This document shows, piece after piece, positions 13,590 to 21,395 of a stretch of DNA of 40,756 bases (positions within the stretch are counted from its first letter, which is position 1; every line of letters begins with the position of its first letter). This DNA comes from an uncultured Clostridia bacterium (lineage in GTDB: Bacteria; Bacillota; Clostridia; Lachnospirales; Anaerotignaceae): assembly GCA_944384265.1 (NCBI GenBank), contig CALWSR010000092.1:1-40756 (forward strand), in the 5' to 3' direction. The position numbers were made by a program, and so were the translations under genes. A model generated the notes under the pieces. It saw nothing but the letters and a program-made list of their open reading frames with translations. It searched no databases and was not told the origin of the DNA.

Positions 13590-15191
13590 TTGCGGAAACT
13601 GAAAAAATACAGACCGACCAGGTTTAAGGCAAAGGACTCGGTGTATGACAGGGAGCTGGCGGATTACGCGGTCAGCTTTATCGAGTGCCTCTGCCATACG
13701 AAGGGTACCTGGGCGGGAAAGCCCTTTGAACTGATCGACTGGCAGGAGCAGATCATCCGTGACCTTTTTGGAACCATCAAGCCCAACGGTTACCGCCAGT
13801 TCAATACCGCATACATCGAAATCCCCAAGAAGCAAGGGAAATCGGAGCTTGCCGCTGCGGTGGCCCTGCTCCTTTGCTGTGGGGATGGGGAGGAACGGGC
13901 CGAGGTGTACGGCTGTGCCGCCGACCGGCAGCAGGCCACCATCGTATTCGATGTGGCGGCGGATATGGTGCGGATGTGCCCTGCCCTTTCCAAGCGGGTA
14001 AAGATTCTGGCTTCCCAGAAGCGTATCATTTACACGCCGACCAATTCTTTCTACCAGGTGCTTTCTGCGGAGGCGTACTCCAAGCACGGGTTCAACATCC
14101 ACGGGGTGGTGTTTGACGAGCTGCATACCCAGCCGAACCGGAAGCTCTTTGATGTTATGACGAAAGGCTCCGGGGACGCCCGGATGCAGCCTTTGTATTT
14201 CCTCATTACCACGGCGGGGACGGATACCCATTCCATCTGCTATGAGACGCACCAGAAGGCCAAAGACATCCTGGAGGGGCGCAAAGCAGACCCGACCTTT
14301 TATCCCGTGATCTACGGTGCGGAGGAGACGGACGACTGGACAGACCCGAAGGTGTGGAAAAAGGCAAACCCTTCCCTTGACATTACCGTAGGGATGGATA
14401 AGGTCAAAGCCGCCTGCGAGTCGGCCAAGCAGAATCCGGGAGAGGAAAATTCCTTCCGGCAGCTTCGGCTCAACCAGTGGGTAAAACAGGCGGTGCGCTG
14501 GATGCCGATGGAAAAGTGGGACGCCTGCGCCTTCCCGGTTTCCGAGGACGACCTGGAGGGGCGTGTGTGTTACGGCGGTCTGGACCTGTCCTCCACCACG
14601 GACATCACGGCCTTTGTCTTAGTGTTCCCTCCGATGGATGAGGAGGACAAATACTGTATCCTCCCCTATTTCTGGATACCGGAGGAGACGCTGGAGCTAC
14701 GCGTCCGGCGGGATCATGTCCCCTATGATGTGTGGGAGCGCCAGGGGAAGCTCATGACCACGGAAGGGAATGTGGTTCATTACGGCTACATTGAGAAATT
14801 CATTGAACGCCTGGGGGAACGGTTCAACATCCGGGAGATTGCCTTTGACCGGTGGGGCGCTGTGCAGATGGTGCAGAACCTGGAGGGCATGGGCTTTACG
14901 GTGGTCCCCTTTGGGCAGGGCTTTAAGGATATGTCCCCGCCGACCAAAGAGCTGATGAAGCTGACGCTGGAAGAGAAGATCGCCCACGGCGGCCATCCGG
15001 TGCTGCGGTGGATGATGGATAACATCTTCATCCGCACGGACCCGGCCGGGAACATCAAAGCAGATAAGGAAAAATCCACAGAGAAGATTGACGGGGCTAT
15101 CGCCACCATCATGGGGCTTGACCGGGCGATCCGTTGTGGGAACGAATCAGGAGCCTCTGTCTATGACAGCCGGGGGCTGCTTGTGTTTTAG
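13590..15191 (+). CDS. Terminase large subunit
   Basis: A 533-residue packaging motor of the Terminase_1 type. The ATPase domain has a Walker A-like PKKQGKSE at 79-86 and Walker B VVFDELH at 173-179. The nuclease domain starts at YGGLDLSSTTD with D332, and further acidic residues lie near the C-terminus (DGAIATIMGLDRA). It pumps DNA into the prohead and cuts it. TTG 13590 is chosen over ATG 13563 because AAGGAGG ends ten bases upstream and MRKLKKY is a usual start for the family. It is unusually far from the small subunit. Confidence 0.96.
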   Translation: MRKLKKYRPTRFKAKDSVYDRELADYAVSFIECLCHTKGTWAGKPFELIDWQEQIIRDLFGTIKPNGYRQFNTAYIEIPKKQGKSELAAAVALLLCCGDGEERAEVYGCAADRQQATIVFDVAADMVRMCPALSKRVKILASQKRIIYTPTNSFYQVLSAEAYSKHGFNIHGVVFDELHTQPNRKLFDVMTKGSGDARMQPLYFLITTAGTDTHSICYETHQKAKDILEGRKADPTFYPVIYGAEETDDWTDPKVWKKANPSLDITVGMDKVKAACESAKQNPGEENSFRQLRLNQWVKQAVRWMPMEKWDACAFPVSEDDLEGRVCYGGLDLSSTTDITAFVLVFPPMDEEDKYCILPYFWIPEETLELRVRRDHVPYDVWERQGKLMTTEGNVVHYGYIEKFIERLGERFNIREIAFDRWGAVQMVQNLEGMGFTVVPFGQGFKDMSPPTKELMKLTLEEKIAHGGHPVLRWMMDNIFIRTDPAGNIKADKEKSTEKIDGAIATIMGLDRAIRCGNESGASVYDSRGLLVF

Positions 15192-15208
15192 AAGGGAGCG
15201 TGACAGAT

Positions 15209-16576
15209 ATGGGATTTTTCAGCGGGCTATTTCGTTCCAGGGACGCCCCGAAGAACCGCACCAGTGGCAGCGCCTACAGCTTTTTCATGGGAGGAAGCAC
15301 CAGCGGGAAACGGGTAAATGAGCGTTCCGCCATGCAGATGACAGCGGTGTACTCCTGCGTCCGTATCCTCTCCGAGGCGGTGGCTGGGCTGCCGCTGCAT
15401 CTTTACCGGTATACGGAGAACGGAGGAAAGGAAAAAGCAGTGGAACATCCGCTGTATTTCCTGCTCCATGATGAGCCGAATCCGGAGATGACTTCCTTTG
15501 TATTCAGAGAAACTCTGATGACACACCTGCTCCTCTGGGGAAACGCCTACGCCCAGATCATCCGCAACGGCAAAGGGGAAATCCTGGCGCTGTACCCGCT
15601 GATGCCGGATAGGATGACAGTGGACCGGGATGATAAGGGGCGGCTGTACTACGAATACCTGGTCAGCAATGAGGACGCGCCCACCATGAAGGGCAGCACC
15701 GTGCGGCTGCAGCCCTCGGATGTGCTGCATATCCCTGGACTTGGGTTTGACGGACTGGTGGGGTATTCCCCCATCGCTATGGCGAAGAATGCCATCGGCA
15801 TGGCGATTGCCTGTGAGGAATATGGGGCGAAGTTCTTCGCCAACGGCGCACAGCCCAGCGGCGTGCTGGAGCATCCGGGAACCATCAAGGATCCCAGCCG
15901 CGTGAGGGAAAGCTGGACGCAGACCTTCGGCGGCAGCCAGAACGCCAATAAGGTAGCGGTGCTGGAGGAGGGCATGAAATACACGCCCATCTCCATCTCC
16001 CCGGAACAGGCGCAGTTCCTGGAGACGAGGAAGTTCCAGATCAACGAGATTGCCCGCATCTTTCGTGTGCCTCCCCACATGGTGGGCGACCTGGAAAAGA
16101 GCAGCTTTTCCAATATCGAGCAGCAGTCATTGGAGTTCGTGAAATACACCCTGGACCCCTGGGTATCCCGGTGGGAACAGGGCATGGTGCGTTCCCTGCT
16201 GGCTGCGGGGGAGAAAAAGGAGTATTTTATCAAATTTAACGTGGACGGGCTTTTGCGTGGGGATTACCAGAGCCGGATGAACGGGTACGCCATCGGACGG
16301 CAGAACGGCTGGATGAGCGCCAATGACATCCGGGAGTTAGAGAACCTGGACCGTATCCCGGAGGAGTTGGGCGGCGATCTGTACCTCATCAACGGCAACA
16401 TGACAAAGCTGGAGGATGCAGGCATCTTTGCGGCAGGGGCAGCCACGGAGGAAGGAAAGGAGGAAGAATCCGATGAAGAGATTCTGGAGATGGAAGAATC
16501 AGACGGCGGGGCAGACACACCAGGAGGAGAGGACACTGTTCCTAAACGGCACCATTGCGGAAGAGAGCTGGTTTGA
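15209..16576 (+). CDS. Portal protein (HK97 type)
   Basis: A 455-residue portal of the HK97 gp3 class. Recognisable stretches are AVYSCVRILSEAVAGLPLHLY near the start, LLWGNAYAQIIRNGKGEI, and the clip/stem region with RIFRVPPHMVGDLEKSSFSN followed by LDPWVSRWEQ. It forms the twelve-fold ring through which DNA enters. The C-terminal ~40 residues are very acidic. ATG 15209 has GAAGGGAG ten bases upstream; the GTG at 15200 is too close to it. The end overlaps the protease gene by 104 bases in another frame. Confidence 0.95.
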   Translation: MGFFSGLFRSRDAPKNRTSGSAYSFFMGGSTSGKRVNERSAMQMTAVYSCVRILSEAVAGLPLHLYRYTENGGKEKAVEHPLYFLLHDEPNPEMTSFVFRETLMTHLLLWGNAYAQIIRNGKGEILALYPLMPDRMTVDRDDKGRLYYEYLVSNEDAPTMKGSTVRLQPSDVLHIPGLGFDGLVGYSPIAMAKNAIGMAIACEEYGAKFFANGAQPSGVLEHPGTIKDPSRVRESWTQTFGGSQNANKVAVLEEGMKYTPISISPEQAQFLETRKFQINEIARIFRVPPHMVGDLEKSSFSNIEQQSLEFVKYTLDPWVSRWEQGMVRSLLAAGEKKEYFIKFNVDGLLRGDYQSRMNGYAIGRQNGWMSANDIRELENLDRIPEELGGDLYLINGNMTKLEDAGIFAAGAATEEGKEEESDEEILEMEESDGGADTPGGEDTVPKRHHCGRELV

Positions 16577-17294
16577 CGATGACGTCACGCCCCAGCTTTT
16601 TAAGGATGAGTTAAATGCCGGGACCGGCGATATTACGGTCTGGATCAACAGCCCCGGTGGGGACTGTGTGGCAGCGGCACAGATCTACAATATGCTGATG
16701 GACTATCCCCACAACGTGACTGTAAAGATTGATGGCATTGCAGCAAGCGCAGCCTCGGTAATTGCGATGGCCGGCACAAAGGTGCTGGTATCGCCGGTAT
16801 CCATGCTGATGATCCATAACCCGGCCACCATTGCCTTTGGGGACCATGCCGAAATGCAGAAAGCCATTGCCATGCTCTCGGAGGTCAAGGAGTCCATCAT
16901 CAACGCCTATGTGTTAAAAACAGGGCTGTCCCGCGCACGGCTTTCCCATCTGATGGATGCGGAAACCTGGATGGACGCAAACAAGGCGGTGGAGCTTGGG
17001 TTTGCCGATGACATCATGGTCCGTGCAAAGGCAGGGCCGGAGGATGCTGCGGGAGAGGAAACGGACCCGGAAAAGGATGAGGAGGAAACAACCGGGAAAC
17101 CGCCTGCTGCCGACACATCCATGCTGTTCTCCCGCAGGGCGGTCAACAATGCCCTGCTGAATAAGCTGGAAGCCAAATATGGCAGGGAAAAACCAAATAC
17201 CATCCAGACGCAGGCGAAAATCCCTGCGGATGACACAGGCACAGGCCGTTCCGTGGATGTACTCATGGAACGGCTTCATCTTTTGAAAAATTAA
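16473..17294 (+). CDS. Head maturation protease (ClpP-like, S14/S49 type)
   Basis: A 273-residue prohead protease of the ClpP fold. It has WINSPGGD at 58-64, the likely nucleophile S92 in GIAASAAS, and the catalytic histidine H115 in LMIHNP. The C-terminal ~80 residues are acidic and low in complexity and may act as a scaffold-like tail. It cleaves the capsid delta domain during head maturation. The ATG at 16473 has AAGGAGG nine bases upstream, so the gene begins within the portal gene, a common layout. Confidence 0.94.
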   Translation: MKRFWRWKNQTAGQTHQEERTLFLNGTIAEESWFDDDVTPQLFKDELNAGTGDITVWINSPGGDCVAAAQIYNMLMDYPHNVTVKIDGIAASAASVIAMAGTKVLVSPVSMLMIHNPATIAFGDHAEMQKAIAMLSEVKESIINAYVLKTGLSRARLSHLMDAETWMDANKAVELGFADDIMVRAKAGPEDAAGEETDPEKDEEETTGKPPAADTSMLFSRRAVNNALLNKLEAKYGREKPNTIQTQAKIPADDTGTGRSVDVLMERLHLLKN

Positions 17295-17307
17295 GGAGGA
17301 TTTTGTT

Positions 17308-18513
17308 ATGACGATTCTTGAACTGCGCGAGAAGCGCGCAAAGGCATGGGAAGCGGCAAAGGCGTTCCTGGATTCCCACAGAAATGAGAAGGGTGTCCTG
17401 TCTGCGGAGGATGACGCCGCCTACACCCGTATGGAGCAGGAGATCACCGACCTGGGAAAAGAGATCGCAAGGCTGGAGCGCCAGGAGGCTTTGGAGGCGG
17501 AGCTGAACCTTCCTGTCAACAAGCCCATCACGTCCAAGCCTATGAACGGGAAGCCGGAGGAGGGCAGTAAGACCGGACGGGCTGCGGAGGAGTACCGCAC
17601 TAACTTCTGGAACATGATGCGCTCCAAAGCGCCCATGCCCGCCGTGGTCAACGCCCTGCAGATCGGTACGGATTCCGAGGGCGGCTATCTGGTGCCGGAT
17701 GAATATGAGCGCACCCTGGTGGAAGCGCTGGAGGAGGAGAACATCTTCCGCCAGCTTGCGAAGGTCATCCAGACCTCCAGCGGCGACCGCAAGATTCCCG
17801 TGGTCGCCACGAAGGGAACGGCGTCCTGGATTGACGAGGAGGGCGCGTTTACGGAAAGCGACGACTCCTTCGGGCAGGTATCCATCGGCGCTTACAAGCT
17901 AGGTACCATGATCAAGGTTTCCGAGGAGCTTTTAAACGACAGCGTCTTTGACCTGGAAAGCTACATCTCCCGCGAATTTGCCCGCAGGATCGGCGCAAAG
18001 GAGGAAGAGGCGTTCTTTACGGGAGACGGTTCCGGGAAACCCCTGGGCATCCTGGCGGCAACGGGAGGCGCAGAAACCGGCGTGACCGCTGCCTCCGCAA
18101 CGGCAGTGACCGCCGACGAGCTGATGGATCTGTTCTACAGCCTGAAATCCCCCTACCGCAGGAATGCCGTGTGGGTGCTGAACGATTCCACCATCAAGGC
18201 AGTGCGCAAGCTGAAGGACGGCAACGGTCAGTATCTGTGGCAGCCTTCCCTGACCGCAGGAACCCCGGATACCATTCTGGGCAGGCCGGTGAAAACCTCC
18301 GCCTATATGCCTGCCATCGCAGCCGGGGCCAAAACGGTTGCCTTCGGGGATTTTTCTTACTACTGGATTGCAGACCGGCAGGGACGTTCCTTTAAGCGCC
18401 TGAACGAGCTGTATGCAGCCACCGGGCAGGTCGGTTTCCTTGCTTCCCAGAGGGTGGACGGCAAGATGATCCTGCCGGAAGCCGTGAAGGTGCTGGTACA
18501 GAAGGCTTCATAA
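17308..18513 (+). CDS. Major capsid protein (HK97 fold)
   Basis: A 401-residue capsid protein. Residues 1-~110 are a charged coiled coil, the delta scaffold domain removed by the protease. The body starts near GTDSEGGYLVPDEYE and has the family phrase GTASWIDEEGAF, the catalytic-like acidic loop typical of HK97 folds, SEELLNDS, FFTGDGSGKPLGIL and a C-terminal RVDGKMILPEAVKVL. AAGGAGG precedes ATG 17308. Confidence 0.96.
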   Translation: MTILELREKRAKAWEAAKAFLDSHRNEKGVLSAEDDAAYTRMEQEITDLGKEIARLERQEALEAELNLPVNKPITSKPMNGKPEEGSKTGRAAEEYRTNFWNMMRSKAPMPAVVNALQIGTDSEGGYLVPDEYERTLVEALEEENIFRQLAKVIQTSSGDRKIPVVATKGTASWIDEEGAFTESDDSFGQVSIGAYKLGTMIKVSEELLNDSVFDLESYISREFARRIGAKEEEAFFTGDGSGKPLGILAATGGAETGVTAASATAVTADELMDLFYSLKSPYRRNAVWVLNDSTIKAVRKLKDGNGQYLWQPSLTAGTPDTILGRPVKTSAYMPAIAAGAKTVAFGDFSYYWIADRQGRSFKRLNELYAATGQVGFLASQRVDGKMILPEAVKVLVQKAS

Positions 18514-18526
18514 GGAGGGCGGACGG

Positions 18527-18754
18527 ATGAGCTATAACGCAAAAAACTATACCGAGCAGGGCGGCGATAAGACCGTGATCGGCGGAACCCTGGAGATTTT
18601 GGAGGGAGCCCAGGTCAAAGGGCTCCCTTCCGCTACGCCTGCCGCAAACCAGGCGGACAGCACGGCATCCGATGTGGAGGGGCTGGTGGCGGACTTCAAT
18701 TCCCTGCTTGCGAAACTGAAAGCGGCCGGACTGATGGCTGCGGATTCCGAGTAA
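18527..18754 (+). CDS. Head fibre protein
   Basis: A 75-residue protein starting MSYNAKNYTEQGGDKTVIGG and ending in a helix FNSLLAKLKAAGLMAAD. This is the Head_fiber family, found right after the capsid gene in Firmicutes siphoviruses and thought to decorate the capsid. AAGGAGG lies upstream of ATG 18527. The body includes a collagen-free, alanine-rich linker. No odd features. Confidence 0.85.
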   Translation: MSYNAKNYTEQGGDKTVIGGTLEILEGAQVKGLPSATPAANQADSTASDVEGLVADFNSLLAKLKAAGLMAADSE

Positions 18755-18767
18755 AGGAGGGCGGCGT

Positions 18768-19094
18768 GTGAAGGGCATTGAAGATGCAGAACTGCTAAAA
18801 AAGGTAAAGGCGAACCTGATCTTAGAGCATACGGCGGATGACGAGCTGCTGAAAGGCTACATTACCGCCGCTGTTTCCTATGCGGAGAGCTACCAGCATA
18901 TCCCGGAAGGGTATTATGCGGACAATGCCATGCCTGCCACCACAGAGCAGGCGGTCATCCTGCTTGCCAGCCACTTCTACGAGAGCCGGGACGGTTCCAC
19001 GGGCGGCTTCTTTGCTGATAACACGGCAGCGGCACAGCAGGTGTGGAATACAGTCAACCTTCTTTTGCGGCTGGACCGGGAATGGAAGGTGTGA
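18768..19094 (+). CDS. Head-tail connector (gp6-like adaptor)
   Basis: A 108-residue helical protein of the phage gp6/gp15 connector type. A first helix (LLKKVKANLILEHTADDELL), then ITAAVSYAESYQHIPEGY, and a helix beginning AVILLASHFYE give the usual pattern. It sits under the portal in the neck. The GTG start at 18768 follows AAAGGAGG, and its stop is two bases before the next start. Confidence 0.85.
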   Translation: MKGIEDAELLKKVKANLILEHTADDELLKGYITAAVSYAESYQHIPEGYYADNAMPATTEQAVILLASHFYESRDGSTGGFFADNTAAAQQVWNTVNLLLRLDREWKV

Positions 19095-19096
19095 GT

Positions 19097-19429
19097 ATGA
19101 GTTTTGGAAAAATGAACACTTTTATTGACATTGCCAGGACACAGACCGTGAAGGATGACGAGGGATTTTCCCAGGAGAAGGAGGTTGTCCTTGCCTCGGT
19201 GCGGGCCTGCCGGGAGGGGCGGCACGGCAGTGAGAGATGGGCGAACATGGCCGTGTTCTCAGAGGCCACCGACCTGTTCCGGTTCCGCACCATCCCCGGC
19301 ATGGAGGTTACGACAGCTATGCGGATTCTCTGTGACGGACACACCTTTGAGATTACCTCTGTGGAAGATGTGAAAGGCCGGGGGATGTATATTGAGGCGC
19401 TGGTAAAGGAGGTCAAACCAAGTGGCTAA
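19097..19429 (+). CDS. Head closure protein (head-tail joining, SPP1 gp16-like)
   Basis: A 110-residue protein with a small beta barrel. It starts MSFGKMNTFIDI, has a central segment RWANMAVFSEATDLFRF and closes with the barrel strand IEALVKEV. In this gene order the product seals the head and joins the tail. ATG 19097 is chosen as the first methionine after the previous stop. It overlaps the next gene by eight bases. Confidence 0.8.
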   Translation: MSFGKMNTFIDIARTQTVKDDEGFSQEKEVVLASVRACREGRHGSERWANMAVFSEATDLFRFRTIPGMEVTTAMRILCDGHTFEITSVEDVKGRGMYIEALVKEVKPSG

Positions 19430-19853
19430 AGTGGAAGTAAAACTGCCGGAGGACTTCCTTCTGAAGCTCTCCCGGCTGGGGACAAAGACGGATGAAATCT
19501 GTGAAAAGGCGCTGGAGGCAGGCGGGGAGGTTGTGCTGGGAAAAGTACGGGAAAACCTTTCTGCGGTCATCGGCAGTGGGACGAAGTATGATTCCCGTTC
19601 CACCGGGGAGCTGGAACAGTCCCTGGGGCTTTCCCCGGCAAAGATGGACCGGAACGGGAACCACAACATTAAGGTCGGTTTTTCCGAGCCCAGGTCGGAC
19701 GGCGGCAGCAATGCGAAGATCGCCAACATCATCGAGTACGGCAAGCACGGGCAGCCTGCCAAGCCGTTTTTAAAGCCTGCCAGGACTTCTTCCAGAAAAG
19801 CGTGTATCGCTGCCATGCAGGAGACGCTGGAGAGGGAGGTGGAGAAGCTGTGA
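19422..19853 (+). CDS. HK97 gp10-like neck/tail protein
   Basis: A 143-residue protein of the HK97-gp10 family. The N-terminal helical segment contains KALEAGGEVVLGKVRENL, and the hallmark later stretch has IIEYGKHGQPAKPFLKPA. It is part of the head-tail neck. The GTG start at 19422 overlaps the preceding gene and follows AAAGGAGG. The stop overlaps the next GTG by four bases. Confidence 0.86.
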   Translation: MAKVEVKLPEDFLLKLSRLGTKTDEICEKALEAGGEVVLGKVRENLSAVIGSGTKYDSRSTGELEQSLGLSPAKMDRNGNHNIKVGFSEPRSDGGSNAKIANIIEYGKHGQPAKPFLKPARTSSRKACIAAMQETLEREVEKL

Positions 19854-20191
19854 GCCTGTTATCGGAGCTTACGGATATAGCAGAAGGCTGCGGTCTTCCC
19901 GTGGAAACCGGGGTGTTTTCCGATGAGCCTCCAAAGGAGTATCTGGTCATCACGCCGATGGCGGATACCTTTGCGCTTCATGCGGATAATCTGCCGGAGT
20001 TTGAAACCCAGGAGGCAAGGCTGTCCCTGTTTGCGAAGGGCAATTATACGCAGCGGAAGGAACAGCTTTCAAAGGCGCTCCTTACTGCTGATTTTGTGAT
20101 TACGGACAGGCGGTACATCGGGCATGAGGATGATACCGGGTACCACCACTACGCCATTGACGTGGCGAAACTTTATGGATTGGAGGAATGA
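19850..20191 (+). CDS. Tail terminator / tail completion protein
   Basis: A 113-residue protein in the slot between the gp10-like and major tail genes. It has EYLVITPMADTFALHADN, an ARLSLFAKGNY strand and a closing HHYAIDVAKLYG strand, the pattern of phage tail terminators that cap tail growth. GTG 19850 overlaps the preceding stop as GTGA, and GGGAGG lies upstream. Assignment rests on position plus the strand pattern. Confidence 0.75.
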   Translation: MSLLSELTDIAEGCGLPVETGVFSDEPPKEYLVITPMADTFALHADNLPEFETQEARLSLFAKGNYTQRKEQLSKALLTADFVITDRRYIGHEDDTGYHHYAIDVAKLYGLEE

Positions 20192-20193
20192 CT

Positions 20194-20793
20194 ATGGCTA
20201 CGATTGGCCTTGACAAGCTGTATTACTCGAAGATCACCGAGGGTACAAACGGCGATGAGACCTATGCCACCCCTGTGTCTTTGGCAAAAGCCATGACCGC
20301 AGAGCTGTCGGTGGAACTGGCCGAGGCGACGCTGTATGCGGACGACGGGGCGGCGGAGGTTGTAAAGGAGTTCCAGAGCGGGACTCTGACGCTGGGGGTG
20401 GATGACATTGGAAAAAGTGTCGCGGAAGATCTGACCGGGGCGACCATCGATGAAAACGGCGTCCTGGTCTCCGCATCGGAGGACGGGGGCGACCCGGTCG
20501 CCATTGGTTTCCGGGCAAAGAAAGCCAACGGGAAATACCGTTATTTCTGGCTGTACCGGGTAAAATTCGGCATCCCGGCCACCAACCTAACCACGAAGGG
20601 AGAAAGCATTGAATTTTCTACGCCAACCATCGAAGGGACGGTGCTTCGCAGGAACAAGGTGGACAGTAAGGGCAACCATCCGTGGAAGGCGGAGGTTTCC
20701 GAGGATGATACCGGGGTATCCGCCTCCATTATCAGCGGTTGGTACGAGGAAGTTTATGAGCCGTCCTATACAACATCGGGCGGCAACGGTTAA
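20194..20793 (+). CDS. Major tail protein (phi13 family type)
   Basis: A 199-residue tube protein. It starts MATIGLDKLYYSKITEG, contains ADDGAAEVVKEFQSGTLTLG and FRAKKANGKYRYFWLYRVKFG, and ends with a tail rich in serine, tyrosine and glycine. The family is the phi13-type major tail protein, polymerised around the tape measure. ATG 20194 is preferred to 20188 because GGAGG lies seven bases before it; the earlier ATG is too close. Confidence 0.92.
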   Translation: MATIGLDKLYYSKITEGTNGDETYATPVSLAKAMTAELSVELAEATLYADDGAAEVVKEFQSGTLTLGVDDIGKSVAEDLTGATIDENGVLVSASEDGGDPVAIGFRAKKANGKYRYFWLYRVKFGIPATNLTTKGESIEFSTPTIEGTVLRRNKVDSKGNHPWKAEVSEDDTGVSASIISGWYEEVYEPSYTTSGGNG

Positions 20794-20806
20794 GGAGGAA
20801 TGACAG

Positions 20807-21187
20807 ATGGATGAGAGAACCGCAACAGTAACTATCGGCGGCACGGAGTATGAAATGCTCCTGACCACCCGCGCCACAAAGGAGATCGCGGGGCGCTACG
20901 GCGGCCTTGAGGACTTGGGGGAAAAGCTGATGAAGTCGGAGAACTTCGAGATGGCGCTGGAGGAGATTGTGTGGCTCATCACGCTTCTGTGCAACCAGCC
21001 GATCTTAGTGCATAACCTCAAAAACCCGGAGGAGAAAAAGCCGGAGCTGACCGCCGAAGAGGTGGAGCTTCTGACTTCCCCGTTTGAGCTGGCGGGCTAT
21101 AAAAATGCCATTATGGAAGCCATGTACAGAGGCACGAAGCGGAACGTGGAGAGCGAAACGGATACAAAAAACACACAGGCCGGGTAA
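20807..21187 (+). CDS. Tail assembly chaperone, short form (G)
   Basis: A 126-residue protein encoded before the tape measure, equivalent to lambda G. The helical body contains ATKEIAGRYGGLEDLGEKL and VWLITLLCNQP. It coats the tape measure during tail assembly. AAGGAGG precedes ATG 20807. Its last codons contain a slippery site, and a fraction of ribosomes should read on as the longer G-T fusion. Confidence 0.88.
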   Translation: MDERTATVTIGGTEYEMLLTTRATKEIAGRYGGLEDLGEKLMKSENFEMALEEIVWLITLLCNQPILVHNLKNPEEKKPELTAEEVELLTSPFELAGYKNAIMEAMYRGTKRNVESETDTKNTQAG

Positions 21188-21375
21188 ACGATGAGGAACT
21201 GTTTACCCGGCTCCTTTATTACGGCATCGCACAGCTCCATCTTTCCGTGGAGGAAACCATGCTGATGCCCTTTGGTCTGCTAATGGATTTGTGGGAGTGC
21301 CACAAGCAGTTCTTAGGGATGGCAAAACCGAAGCGGGAGCTGACCATTGATGATGTCATTCCCTACGGAATTTAG
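20807..21375 (+). CDS. Tail assembly chaperone, -1 frameshift fusion (G-T)
   Basis: If ribosomes slip -1 at A AAA AAC (21166-21172), the frame continues past the G stop. It gives a 67-codon extension (from 21172) with LLYYGIAQLHLSVEETML and ending DDVIPYGI at 21375, for a total of 189 residues. The extension has no start codon or ribosome-binding site of its own and fills the whole gap before the tape measure, as lambda T does. The T part would recruit the major tail protein to the tape measure complex. The shift is inferred from sequence, not measured. Confidence 0.85.
21166..21211 (+). promoter_or_regulatory. Programmed -1 ribosomal frameshift signal
   Basis: The heptamer A AAA AAC at 21166-21172 is in the exact zero-frame phasing X XXY YYZ. 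A six-base spacer follows, then a perfect 11-bp stem: GCCGGGTAAAC (21179-21189) with GTTTACCCGGC (21201-21211) and an 11-base loop. The zero-frame TAA (21185-21187) lies inside the left arm. Confidence 0.9.
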
Positions 21376-21395
21376 CAAGAGAGGAGGTGCGGTCC

